A DNA stretch of 12,524 nt, taken from JANPPS01 sp031428635 (lineage in GTDB: Bacteria; Pseudomonadota; Alphaproteobacteria; Acetobacterales; Acetobacteraceae). Location of the stretch: assembly GCA_031428635.1 (NCBI GenBank), contig JANPPS010000250.1:1-12524 (forward strand). The letters run 5' to 3'. The notes under the pieces are model-generated. The model had not been told where the DNA came from, did no database searches, and worked only from the letters and a program-made list of their open reading frames with translations. Below, in pieces: positions 1 through 6,730 of this stretch; within the stretch, counting starts at the first letter, position 1, and each line of letters begins with the position of its first letter. The position numbers and the translations under genes were made by a program.

Positions 1-39
1 CCTTGGCAAAGGAGCCCGAAAGAAAATTAGTGGGGTTCC

Positions 40-585
40 ATGCTCGTCCTCATCGTCGGGCCTTCTGGCGCGGGTAAAGATACGTTGCTGAACGGCGCAC
101 GCGTGGCACTGGGTGATAATGCCCGCTTCCGATTTGTGCGCCGCATGATCACTCGCGCGCCCGGTCCGGCCGGGGCCGAGGACCATGATACCGTGAGCGA
201 GCAGGCATTTACCGCCCTCCAAACGGCTGGGGGCTTCGCCCTGTCCTGGCGTGCCCACGGTCTGCACTACGGCATTCCAGCCGACATCACCCTCGATTTG
301 GCCGAGGGCCGCATCGTGGTCGCCAACGTATCCCGTACGATCGTGGCTGAAGCCGCGGAGCGTTTTTCGGTCCACGTGATTGAGGTAACGGCGCCGGCCA
401 ACGCGCTGGCCCGCCGCCTGGCCGAGCGTGGACGGGAGGACGCGGTCGACGTGGCCCGGCGCCTTGCGCGGCAGACCGACTTGCCGCTGCCCAGCCCCCG
501 GGACACGATCGCGAATGACGGGACCGAAGTGGCGGGGATCGCGAAACTGACCCACGCACTCCGTCGCCTGGCCTCATCCCGCTAG
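40..585 (+). CDS. phnN: Ribose 1,5-bisphosphate phosphokinase PhnN
   Basis: This is an ATP-dependent kinase of the guanylate-kinase-like P-loop fold. It converts ribose 1,5-bisphosphate, a product of the C-P lyase pathway, to PRPP, returning the ribose carrier to nucleotide metabolism. The 181-residue protein matches the usual family length (about 180-190). The Walker A loop GPSGAGKD is at residues 7-14, right at the N-terminus as in E. coli PhnN, and is followed by a basic RRMITRAP stretch (34-41). The ATG at 40 is the only start after an in-frame TAG at 28-30; GGGG at 32-35 is a weak ribosome-binding site. The gene is convergent with the phn operon and overlaps the last 12 bases of the DUF1045 gene (574-585), so it must be transcribed separately, perhaps with genes left of the window. 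Its presence implies the cell makes ribose 1,5-bisphosphate. Confidence 0.9.
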   Translation: MLVLIVGPSGAGKDTLLNGARVALGDNARFRFVRRMITRAPGPAGAEDHDTVSEQAFTALQTAGGFALSWRAHGLHYGIPADITLDLAEGRIVVANVSRTIVAEAAERFSVHVIEVTAPANALARRLAERGREDAVDVARRLARQTDLPLPSPRDTIANDGTEVAGIAKLTHALRRLASSR

Positions 586-1239
586 TGGTACTCGCTCGGC
601 AATTCGGAATGGCGCACCCGGCGCGGGTTGTGTGAACACGGCAATAGCCGACACGGCCCTTGGGCGGGCGAGTGCGGCCGCGAAGTGTGCCTCCGCCGCT
701 GGGCGCACGACCTGGTGCTCACTCGGTGTCATCCGGCGCGTTAGCGTCATGTGGAACCGCCACTGGGCCAGGACGTGCGGATAGCCCCAGCGGACCAAAT
801 TCGCCTCATGCGCCGCGTCCAGCCCATTGCTGCGGCGTCGGGCCAGCTCAGCCTCGCTCGGCGGGGCGCGATGACGGTCGAGCGCCCGGACGCACGCGTC
901 GGCCAAGCAATGTAGCGACTCGCACGTCTCGGTCTCACGCAGCGCCAAGAAGCCGGAGAGGTCGGCGATCGCCAGAGTCGGTAAGTGGAACGGCGCGATC
1001 GTCATAGCCAGCTGGGTTACGGCGTCCAGCAACGCGCCATAATCGGTGGTCAGGCGCATCGGCGGCTTCAGGGTCGCGTGAAATCCGTAAACTCGCGGCT
1101 CGGCCGTCCACTCCGATATCCCGGGCACAGGCGGTTGCGGGATGGCCGCCCCCCGCTCCGCATCCCAGCCCAGCCATGCGCAGGCCGCATCCCATAACGG
1201 GTCTGCGGGCGATGGTGCGTAATAAAGCGCGACCCGCAC
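574..1239 (-). CDS. DUF1045 protein, putative 2H-type phosphoesterase of the C-P lyase operon
   Basis: This 221-residue protein belongs to the DUF1045 family, which is found almost only next to phn genes and has been named simply a phosphonate metabolism protein. Two H-x-T motifs are visible: H54-A-T56 inside GFHATLKPP and H163-M-T165 inside RFHMTLT. Paired H-x-T motifs about 100 residues apart are the catalytic signature of 2H phosphoesterases (the LigT/CPDase fold), which open cyclic phosphates. The start is a GTG at 1237-1239, 2 bases after the phnM stop, so the gene is translated as the last cistron of the phn operon. No phnP is seen here, and an activity on 5-phosphoribosyl 1,2-cyclic phosphate would fill that gap. 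That role is inference; the family assignment and motifs are seen. The 3' end lies inside phnN on the other strand. Confidence 0.85.
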   Translation of the reverse strand: MRVALYYAPSPADPLWDAACAWLGWDAERGAAIPQPPVPGISEWTAEPRVYGFHATLKPPMRLTTDYGALLDAVTQLAMTIAPFHLPTLAIADLSGFLALRETETCESLHCLADACVRALDRHRAPPSEAELARRRSNGLDAAHEANLVRWGYPHVLAQWRFHMTLTRRMTPSEHQVVRPAAEAHFAAALARPRAVSAIAVFTQPAPGAPFRIAERVPLAG

Positions 1240-1241
1240 AG

Positions 1242-2369
1242 TCAGATGACCCGCTCGCCCGCCTTCCAGACTTGGCGCACGACAGCCAGGCCCTCATGCA
1301 CGCGCACGCGCACAACGTCCGCCCGCCATCCGGCCGCCAGCCGCCCACGATCCGTAAGGCCCGCCATCCGCGCCGGGTGCTCGGTCACCATCGCCACACC
1401 TTGGGCCAGCGTGACCCCGGTCTGGCCCGGCACAGCGAATGCGGCCTCGATTAGCGCACTGGGTACATAGTCGCTGGCCAGAGCATCGACCGTGCCGGCC
1501 CGCACTAGCTCGGCGGCCGACACGTTGCCGCTGTGCGAGCCACCGCGAACGATATTGGGCGCGCCCGCGATCACCCGCATGCCACGCCGCCGGGCCTCAC
1601 CGGCTGCGTCGTGGCTCACGGGGAATTCGCTGATACCGATCCCGTCGGCGTCATTCTGCGCCACCTCCTCGATCGTGCGGTCGTCGTGGCTCGCCAGGAT
1701 CGTCCCGATCGGGCGCATGCGCTCCAACAGCGCCCGCCGGTTCGGCCCGCGCATCCGCTCACGCATGGCTTGCAGCTCCAGGATCCGCGCCTCGATCCAC
1801 GCGGACTGATGACCCTCCCGCAGCCGCATCGCCCGATACTTTTCGAGGTTCGCATACTGACCAACGCCTGGCGAGTGGTCCATCAGGCTCACCATTCGAA
1901 CGCGGGGATGGTCGGCTACGGGATCCAGCAGCTCCATCATATCGGCCGCCGGCAGTTCGCAGCGCAGGTGCAAGAAGTGTTCGGACTTAAACAGCCCCGT
2001 ATCAGCGAGGGCGTCCAGGTCACGTACGCCGTCCTGGAACGTGATCACCCGGTCCTTGTCGAAGCCCAGGTCGCCCAGGCACAGCGCGTCCAATACGGTC
2101 GTAACCCCGGCGGCGGCGCACTGCGCGTCATGGGCGACCATGGCGCTGCGGCTCGGCCACCGGGCATTGCTGCGCGGCTGAACCTGGCGTTCCAGATTGT
2201 CGGTGTGCACGTCGACCACGCCGGGCATCAACGTGTCGCCGCCCATGTCGATGGCACCCGCCGCGTGGCTGATGCCGGGCTGCACATCCACGATGCGATC
2301 GCCGTCCAGCACTAACGTGCCCAACATGTCATGGTCTGGCAGCACGAGGCGGGCGTTGGTAAGGATCAT
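1242..2369 (-). CDS. phnM: Alpha-D-ribose 1-methylphosphonate 5-triphosphate diphosphatase PhnM
   Basis: PhnM is a metal-dependent hydrolase of the amidohydrolase superfamily. It removes pyrophosphate from ribose 1-alkylphosphonate 5-triphosphate and leaves the 5-phosphate that PhnJ cleaves. The 375-residue protein has the family length (about 380). The metal-binding H-x-D motif is at H55/D57 (DVHTDNLE), with SLMDHSPG at 161-168, SHDD at 227-230, the characteristic GAPNIVRGGSHSGN at 269-282, and SDY at 299-301. The N-terminal and C-terminal segments (LDGDRI; LAAGWRADVV) form the usual small beta-sandwich flanking the barrel. The ATG at 2367-2369 overlaps the phnL stop codon by 4 bases (ATGA), indicating translational coupling. 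No key residue appears to be missing. Confidence 0.95.
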   Translation of the reverse strand: MILTNARLVLPDHDMLGTLVLDGDRIVDVQPGISHAAGAIDMGGDTLMPGVVDVHTDNLERQVQPRSNARWPSRSAMVAHDAQCAAAGVTTVLDALCLGDLGFDKDRVITFQDGVRDLDALADTGLFKSEHFLHLRCELPAADMMELLDPVADHPRVRMVSLMDHSPGVGQYANLEKYRAMRLREGHQSAWIEARILELQAMRERMRGPNRRALLERMRPIGTILASHDDRTIEEVAQNDADGIGISEFPVSHDAAGEARRRGMRVIAGAPNIVRGGSHSGNVSAAELVRAGTVDALASDYVPSALIEAAFAVPGQTGVTLAQGVAMVTEHPARMAGLTDRGRLAAGWRADVVRVRVHEGLAVVRQVWKAGERVI

Positions 2370-3040
2370 GCTAATTCCTGCTGTGGTGCGACGACGTGCA
2401 CCCGATCGGCCACGGCAGATACCACGGCGCGGTCGTGAAAGATGCCCACGACCGCCGTGCCCGCCGCCTTGGCCTCGTTAATCATGTCGATCACCACGTC
2501 CCGCCGGGCGGCATCGAGCGACGCTGTCGGTTCATCCAGCAGGAGCACCGGATGTTGGCCCATGAAACCGCGGGCGAGGTTTACCCGCTGCCGCTCACCG
2601 CCCGAAAATACCGCGGGCGGTACCCCATGCAGACGGTCGGGTATGCCAAGCCGAGTGAGCAACGCGCGCGCGCGATCCCGTCCGGAAGGAGTGCCTGCCA
2701 CGATGTCCAGCGCTGGTACGCGCGGCACGACATGCAGAAACTGGCTGACATAGCCCAATGTCCGCGCCCGCACGTCCAGGACTATCCGCGGATCGGCGCC
2801 GGACAGCGTCACCATGCAACCCTGATGACGCGCCCGCACGGCCCCTGCATCAATTCGGTAGGTGCCATACAGCACCCGCATCAGCGTCGTTTTTCCGGCG
2901 CCCGACGAGCCGGTTAGCGCCACGCACTCGCCAGCTGCCACCTTAAAGTCGTGGTTCATAAGCACCTGGATTTGCACCCCACCCTGTAGATGCAAGGTGA
3001 ACGTCTTGCTGACGCCCACGGCCTCCAGCATCACCGTCAT
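2366..3040 (-). CDS. phnL: C-P lyase ABC-type ATPase subunit PhnL
   Basis: PhnL is an ABC-family ATPase that, despite its fold, is not a transporter subunit. It is required for making ribose 1-alkylphosphonate 5-triphosphate from ATP and phosphonate together with PhnG, PhnH and PhnI, and it binds the core complex through PhnK. The 224-residue protein shows Walker A GSSGAGKT (44-51), the ABC signature FSGGERQ (145-151), Walker B VLLLDEP (165-171) and the switch histidine H202. The Q-loop glutamine is probably Q100 in LGYVSQ. The gene overlaps phnM and phnK by 4 bases each. Length and motif order match the PhnL family and distinguish it from the longer PhnK-type upstream neighbour. Confidence 0.93.
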   Translation of the reverse strand: MTVMLEAVGVSKTFTLHLQGGVQIQVLMNHDFKVAAGECVALTGSSGAGKTTLMRVLYGTYRIDAGAVRARHQGCMVTLSGADPRIVLDVRARTLGYVSQFLHVVPRVPALDIVAGTPSGRDRARALLTRLGIPDRLHGVPPAVFSGGERQRVNLARGFMGQHPVLLLDEPTASLDAARRDVVIDMINEAKAAGTAVVGIFHDRAVVSAVADRVHVVAPQQELA

Positions 3041-3795
3041 GCCGCTAGCACCGAACTAACCAGCAGCTGCGTGTACGGGTGCTGTGGGTCGTCCAGCACT
3101 TGGTCCGTCAAACCCGCCTCCACCACCCGGCCGTTTTGCATCACCACGATCCGACCGGCGAGTAACCGCGCCACGGCCAGGTCATGGGTCACCAGTAAGA
3201 CGGCCAGACCCAAATCGCGCACCAGCGTACGAATAAGGTCCAGCAGCCGCGCCTGCACCGATACGTCTAGGCCGCCCGTCGGCTCGTCCATGAACACCAG
3301 CACTGGGCGGGTCACGAGCGTACAGGCGATCTGCAGCCGCTGCTTCATGCCACCGCTGAATGTGCGGGGCAGGTCATCGATGCGGGCGGGATCGATCTCG
3401 ACTTTGCGCAGCCACTCCGTCGCGTCTGCGCGAATATTGCCGTAGTGGCGGGCACCCTGGGCCATCAACCGCTCGCCCACGTTGCCACCGGCCGACACGC
3501 CCATGCGCAGGCTATCGGCCGGGTTCTGCTGCACGAAACCCCATTCGGACCGGTGCAGCGCCCGCAATGCCGGTGCGCCCATCGTGGCGAGATCCTGACC
3601 GCGAAATCGTATAGTGCCGGAATCGGGCCGCAGCCGCCCGGCCAGTGCATTTAACAACGTGGTCTTGCCCGACCCGCTCTCGCCCACGATCGCCAGCACT
3701 TCGCCAGGCCACACCGCGACACCGACGTTGTCTAGCGCCACGATCGGCCCGAACCGCAAATGTAAGCCGGCGGCCTCCAGCAGCGGCTTATCCAT
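3037..3795 (-). CDS. phnK: C-P lyase ABC-type ATPase subunit PhnK
   Basis: PhnK is the ABC ATPase that docks on PhnJ in the C-P lyase core complex; structural work on the E. coli complex shows a PhnK dimer joined by PhnL. The 252-residue protein has Walker A GESGSGKT (38-45), Q-loop Q90 in GFVQQNP, signature SGGMKQ (147-152), Walker B LVFMDEP (166-172) and H204. The C-terminal HPYTQLL stretch is typical of the dipeptide-transporter-like ABC clade to which PhnK belongs. The ATG at 3793-3795 lies inside phnJ (8-base overlap), and the stop overlaps phnL by 4 bases. Being embedded between phnJ and phnL makes a transporter role unlikely. Confidence 0.93.
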   Translation of the reverse strand: MDKPLLEAAGLHLRFGPIVALDNVGVAVWPGEVLAIVGESGSGKTTLLNALAGRLRPDSGTIRFRGQDLATMGAPALRALHRSEWGFVQQNPADSLRMGVSAGGNVGERLMAQGARHYGNIRADATEWLRKVEIDPARIDDLPRTFSGGMKQRLQIACTLVTRPVLVFMDEPTGGLDVSVQARLLDLIRTLVRDLGLAVLLVTHDLAVARLLAGRIVVMQNGRVVEAGLTDQVLDDPQHPYTQLLVSSVLAA

Positions 3796-4612
3796 CGGTC
3801 CGCTCCGCGCAAAAGGCCGTGTCCGAGCACACGAACATTCGCGTGCCCTGATCGTCGGTCACGACCTCGTCCAAATACGATCCATCCGCGCCACACAACG
3901 CGCACACACCGGGCGCCCGACCGGCGCGAAACGGGTGGTCGTCGAAGTCCAGCGATCGGACGTCCGTGTAGGGCGGCACGGCGTAGATACGCTTCTCGCG
4001 CCCGGCGCCGAACAGATGTAGCGCGTGCGACTGGTGCAGTTTCGGATTATCGAACGCCGGCAATGGCGAGGGCGACATCAGATACCGCCCAGCCACTATC
4101 ACGGGGTAGTCGTAGCTGGCGGCGATCTGGCCGTAGCGGGCGATGTCCTCGTACAGCTTCACATGCATCAGCCCATATTCGGCCAGGCCGTGCATGCGCG
4201 CCGCCTCCGCCCGGCTCTGTTCCAGCTTCGATAGCGGTTCAGGTAGCGGCACTTGGTAGACCATGATCTGCCCGGGGTGCAGCGTCTCCTCCGGGATGCG
4301 ATGGCGGGTTTGGATGATCGTGGCCTCGGCCGTGCGCGTGGTGGTGGCAACGCCGGCGGTGCGGGCGAAAAAGCGGCGAATGCTGACGGCATTAGTGGTG
4401 TCGTCGGCGCCTTGATCGATCACCTTCAGCACATCGTGCGGCCCCAGTATGCTGGCCGTCACCTGGATACCGCCTGTGCCCCAGCCATACGGCAACGGCA
4501 TCTCCCGACTACCGAACGGGATTTGGTGCCCGGGAATAGCGACCGCCTTCAGAATTGCGCGACGGATCATACGCTTCGTCTGCTCGTCCAGGTACGCAAA
4601 GTTGTAGGTCAT
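3788..4612 (-). CDS. phnJ: Alpha-D-ribose 1-methylphosphonate 5-phosphate C-P lyase PhnJ
   Basis: PhnJ is the radical-SAM enzyme that breaks the carbon-phosphorus bond, giving the alkane and 5-phosphoribosyl 1,2-cyclic phosphate. The 274-residue protein keeps every residue known to matter in E. coli. C237-x2-C240-x21-C262 is the unusual C-terminal cysteine set for the 4Fe-4S cluster; C268 corresponds to the thiyl-forming cysteine (E. coli C272); G28 in AIPGHQ corresponds to the glycyl-radical residue G32. The offset of 4 is the same throughout, so there are no internal gaps between these sites. The PLPYGWGTGGIQ block (39-50) is also highly typical. The gene overlaps phnI by 4 bases (ATGA) and phnK by 8. 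The enzyme looks fully functional. Confidence 0.97.
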   Translation of the reverse strand: MTYNFAYLDEQTKRMIRRAILKAVAIPGHQIPFGSREMPLPYGWGTGGIQVTASILGPHDVLKVIDQGADDTTNAVSIRRFFARTAGVATTTRTAEATIIQTRHRIPEETLHPGQIMVYQVPLPEPLSKLEQSRAEAARMHGLAEYGLMHVKLYEDIARYGQIAASYDYPVIVAGRYLMSPSPLPAFDNPKLHQSHALHLFGAGREKRIYAVPPYTDVRSLDFDDHPFRAGRAPGVCALCGADGSYLDEVVTDDQGTRMFVCSDTAFCAERTDG

Positions 4613-5652
4613 TTGCGCATCCGCCGTACGGTCTCAAGTTCGGCCTGAAAGTCCACGTAATGCGGTAGTTTGAGGTGCTCGACGAAACCGGTCGCCTCGA
4701 TATTATCGCAGTGGCTCAGCACAAACTCAGCGTCCTGCGCCGGGGCGTCGGGCAATTCCCCTAGTTCGGCTGTGCGCAGGGCTCGGTCGACCAACGCCAT
4801 TCCCATCGCGCGGCGCTCGCTATGGCCGAAGCATAGGCCGTACCCGCGGGTGAACTGGGGCGGCTCGCTGGCCGATCCCTGGAATTGGTTCACCATCTGG
4901 CACTCGGTCAGCAGCACGTCGCCGATATCGATCGCAAACCCCAGCTCCGGCGGATCGATCAAGACCGACGCCTCTCCGACGCGCATCTCGCCCACGAACG
5001 GGTGCGTGCTGCCGTAGCCGCGCTGGGTCGAGTAGCCGAGTGCCAGCAGAAACCCCTCATCGCCCCGTGCCAGCGCCTGCAGCCGTGCGTCGCGGGGGGC
5101 GGGGAAGGTCAGCGGCTGCCGGGTGATGTCGAACGGCGTCCCATCGCCGGGCTGATCGGGCTCGACTAGGCCCTCGGCCGCCAGGATGGCGAAAGCCGGC
5201 ATAGCGTCGTCCAAAGCCTGTGCAGTCGCGGCCGGTGGCGGGCAGTCGGGCATCGCGTCGTCGAGCAGGCGGTGGGTGTAGTCGTAGGTCGGGCCCAGAA
5301 CCTGGCCACCCGGCAGGTCCTTGAAGATGGCGGATACGCGCCGCCGGGTCAGCATGGCGGCCGTGTCCATCGGCACCGATGCGGCAAACCGCGGTAGTGT
5401 GGTGCGGTAGGCGCGTAACAGGAACGCGGCCTCGATCAAGTCGCCCTGGGCCTGCAGGATTGCACGGGCGGCCAGGGCCGGATCGTACAACGAACCCTCC
5501 GCCATCGCGCGGTCCACGGCGCGTCCGAGCTGGGCGGCGATTTGGGCGGGGTCGATCAGCGGCAGGGTCGGGTCCCCGCGCCGTAGCTCCGCCAGCCAGG
5601 CATGGGCCGCGTCGATCGCCCGCTCACCACCCTTTACGGCTACGTAGGCCAT
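4609..5652 (-). CDS. phnI: C-P lyase core subunit PhnI
   Basis: PhnI is the catalytic subunit for nucleophilic attack at ribose C1 of ATP, producing ribose 1-alkylphosphonate 5-triphosphate; on its own it is a purine nucleosidase. I chose the ATG at 5650-5652 rather than an upstream in-frame start at 5751. It gives the conserved N-terminus AYVAVKGGERAIDAAHAWL, leaves no long overlap with phnH, and yields 347 residues, near the family's 350-370. Conserved blocks include YDYTHRLLD, GDEGFLLALGYSTQRGYG, FTRGYG and the C-terminal HLKLPHYVDFQ, whose two histidines (H326, H331) match the zinc-binding pair seen in the E. coli complex. The start overlaps the phnH stop by one base (TGATG), and the stop overlaps phnJ by 4. 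Confidence 0.95.
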   Translation of the reverse strand: MAYVAVKGGERAIDAAHAWLAELRRGDPTLPLIDPAQIAAQLGRAVDRAMAEGSLYDPALAARAILQAQGDLIEAAFLLRAYRTTLPRFAASVPMDTAAMLTRRRVSAIFKDLPGGQVLGPTYDYTHRLLDDAMPDCPPPAATAQALDDAMPAFAILAAEGLVEPDQPGDGTPFDITRQPLTFPAPRDARLQALARGDEGFLLALGYSTQRGYGSTHPFVGEMRVGEASVLIDPPELGFAIDIGDVLLTECQMVNQFQGSASEPPQFTRGYGLCFGHSERRAMGMALVDRALRTAELGELPDAPAQDAEFVLSHCDNIEATGFVEHLKLPHYVDFQAELETVRRMRK

Positions 5653-6200
5653 CAGCGCACCGTCACGCTGCGGGGCAGGGCAGCGACGTTGGCACCGGCG
5701 CACAGGATCAGGTCGACCCCGCGGGGATAGCGCGCGTGGTTCTGCGCCCATTGCGCAGCGAACTGGCCCGGCAGGCCAGCGACGGCCAGGGTCGCCTCCC
5801 CAGCAATCCCCGGTCCGCTCAGCGTCAACGCGGGGCCACCATGAAGGGCTGCCACCTGCAGGATAATCGTGGCACCCCCCTCCGGCTCATCATCGGTGCC
5901 ACTGGTGGCTGCGTCCCAGTCCAAAGTCTCCGTCACCACGAATTGGGCCAGCCCGGCGTCGACGAGGGGCGCGCCGCAATGGAATCGCAGCCATTGTTTC
6001 GTTGCCGCATCGCCGAGTTGAAGACATACCGGCGTCTCCGGGTCACACAGTGTCAGCAGAACCGCGGCTGTCGCTGGATCGAGACCCGCATCGGCCGGCC
6101 CAGGCAGCGCGTGCACCGTCCCTGGCCGGGCCATCGCGTCCAGCACGGCGCGAAAGCTTGCCTGCGCGTCCAGTACCGGGTTCGCAAAACCGGGCGTCAT
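5652..6200 (-). CDS. phnH: C-P lyase core subunit PhnH
   Basis: PhnH is a small, non-catalytic subunit of the PhnGHIJ core that resembles PLP-dependent transferases in fold but lacks the cofactor site; it stabilises the complex. I chose the ATG at 6198-6200, which gives 182 residues (E. coli: about 194) and the family N-terminus with FRAVLDAMARPGTVH at 16-30. An in-frame start further upstream at 6398 would add 66 low-complexity residues that read through phnG and is rejected. LTLCDPETPV (49-58) and the C-terminal RGVDLILC are also typical of the family. The gene overlaps phnG by 4 bases and phnI by 1, so translation is coupled on both sides. Confidence 0.93.
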   Translation of the reverse strand: MTPGFANPVLDAQASFRAVLDAMARPGTVHALPGPADAGLDPATAAVLLTLCDPETPVCLQLGDAATKQWLRFHCGAPLVDAGLAQFVVTETLDWDAATSGTDDEPEGGATIILQVAALHGGPALTLSGPGIAGEATLAVAGLPGQFAAQWAQNHARYPRGVDLILCAGANVAALPRSVTVR

Positions 6201-6628
6201 GACCGCATCGTCGCGAGAGTAAAGAATTGCACCTGCGTCGCGGCGGCGCGTTCGGCCACCGCACGCCGCTTCTCCGCCTGCGCGTGGGCCAGGGGGGTGA
6301 TCACGCTGGCGTCGATCAGGGGCGCCCGGGCCGGGTCCTGCATGGCTGCGTCCAGTGCCGCCGCCAGTTCGGCCTGTCGTAGGTCGCGGCCGAGGCAATA
6401 CGCGTGGCCGACATAGCCGGCATCGCTACGCACGGTGCAACGGGCCAGCGTTGCCTCCCCCACGTTAAACGCGCCGCCAGTGCCGCCCGCCCGGCCGCGA
6501 AGCAGAACCAACCCCAGCTCCGGCCCACGCACCAGTGTGTAGGAAGGCAGCAACAACTCGGCCGCGGCCAGGTCGGCCACCGGTGCACGGGCCAGAACGG
6601 CCATCCAGGTTTGTCGGTCGGTGGTCAT
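6197..6628 (-). CDS. phnG: C-P lyase core subunit PhnG
   Basis: PhnG is the first gene of the operon and a small core subunit, needed with PhnH and PhnI for the initial transfer of phosphonate onto the ribose of ATP. The 143-residue protein has the family length (about 150). FNVGEATLARCTV (54-66) and GHAYCLGRD (74-82) are hallmark blocks, followed by an AELAAALDA helix. The ATG at 6626-6628 lies 12 bases downstream of the PhnF-like palindrome (6640-6657), so the 5' leader must be short. The ribosome-binding site is weak (GAG about 6 bases upstream). Transcription is expected to be repressed by the divergent phnF product when phosphonate is absent. Confidence 0.93.
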   Translation of the reverse strand: MTTDRQTWMAVLARAPVADLAAAELLLPSYTLVRGPELGLVLLRGRAGGTGGAFNVGEATLARCTVRSDAGYVGHAYCLGRDLRQAELAAALDAAMQDPARAPLIDASVITPLAHAQAEKRRAVAERAAATQVQFFTLATMRS

Positions 6629-6639
6629 GATTGGCTCAT

Positions 6640-6657
6640 AAGTTGTATAGACAAGTT
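6640..6657. promoter_or_regulatory. PhnF operator palindrome
   Basis: The 18-base site AAGTTGTATAGACAAGTT is an imperfect dyad: 14 of 18 positions match its own reverse complement. Its core TTGTATAGACAA (6643-6654) matches the published mycobacterial PhnF site TGGTATAGACCA at 10 of 12 positions. It sits in the divergent phnG/phnF gap and overlaps the likely -10 region and start point of the phnG promoter, where a GntR-family repressor would block transcription. Control of phnF itself from the same site is plausible, but the sequence alone does not show it. Confidence 0.8.
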
Positions 6658-6681
6658 ACCGCCAGCCACCGTATCCGTCAA
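6653..6681 (-). promoter_or_regulatory. Candidate sigma-70-type promoter of the phn operon
   Basis: Read on the minus strand, TTGACG (6676-6681) is followed by a 17-base spacer and TAACTT (6653-6658). The -35 is close to consensus and the spacing ideal; the -10 matches only 3 of 6, so the call rests on the -35 and on the overlap with the PhnF-like palindrome. Transcription would start near 6645, giving a leader of under 20 bases before phnG. Confidence 0.45.
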
Positions 6682-6730
6682 TCCGAGCCCGCTATTGCCG
6701 CACCCGGGCCCGCCCGAGGATGATGGTTCG

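Noticed and set aside
1..39. AAGGAG-like motif at 9-14 as the phnN ribosome-binding site
   Set aside because: It is about 25 bases from the ATG at 40, too far to serve that start; it may belong to sequence left of the window.
1533..2315. Long open frame of 260 codons on the plus strand
   Set aside because: It is antisense to phnM, which has clear family motifs; long open shadow frames are expected in GC-rich genes.
5653..5751. N-terminal extension of PhnI from an in-frame start at 5751
   Set aside because: It would overlap phnH by about 100 bases, and the added 33 residues are not PhnI-like; the ATG at 5652 gives the conserved N-terminus.
6404..6730. N-terminal extension of PhnF from an in-frame ATG at 6404
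   Set aside because: It reads through phnG antisense and the operator gap; the ATG at 6731 with GAGGA upstream gives the normal family length.
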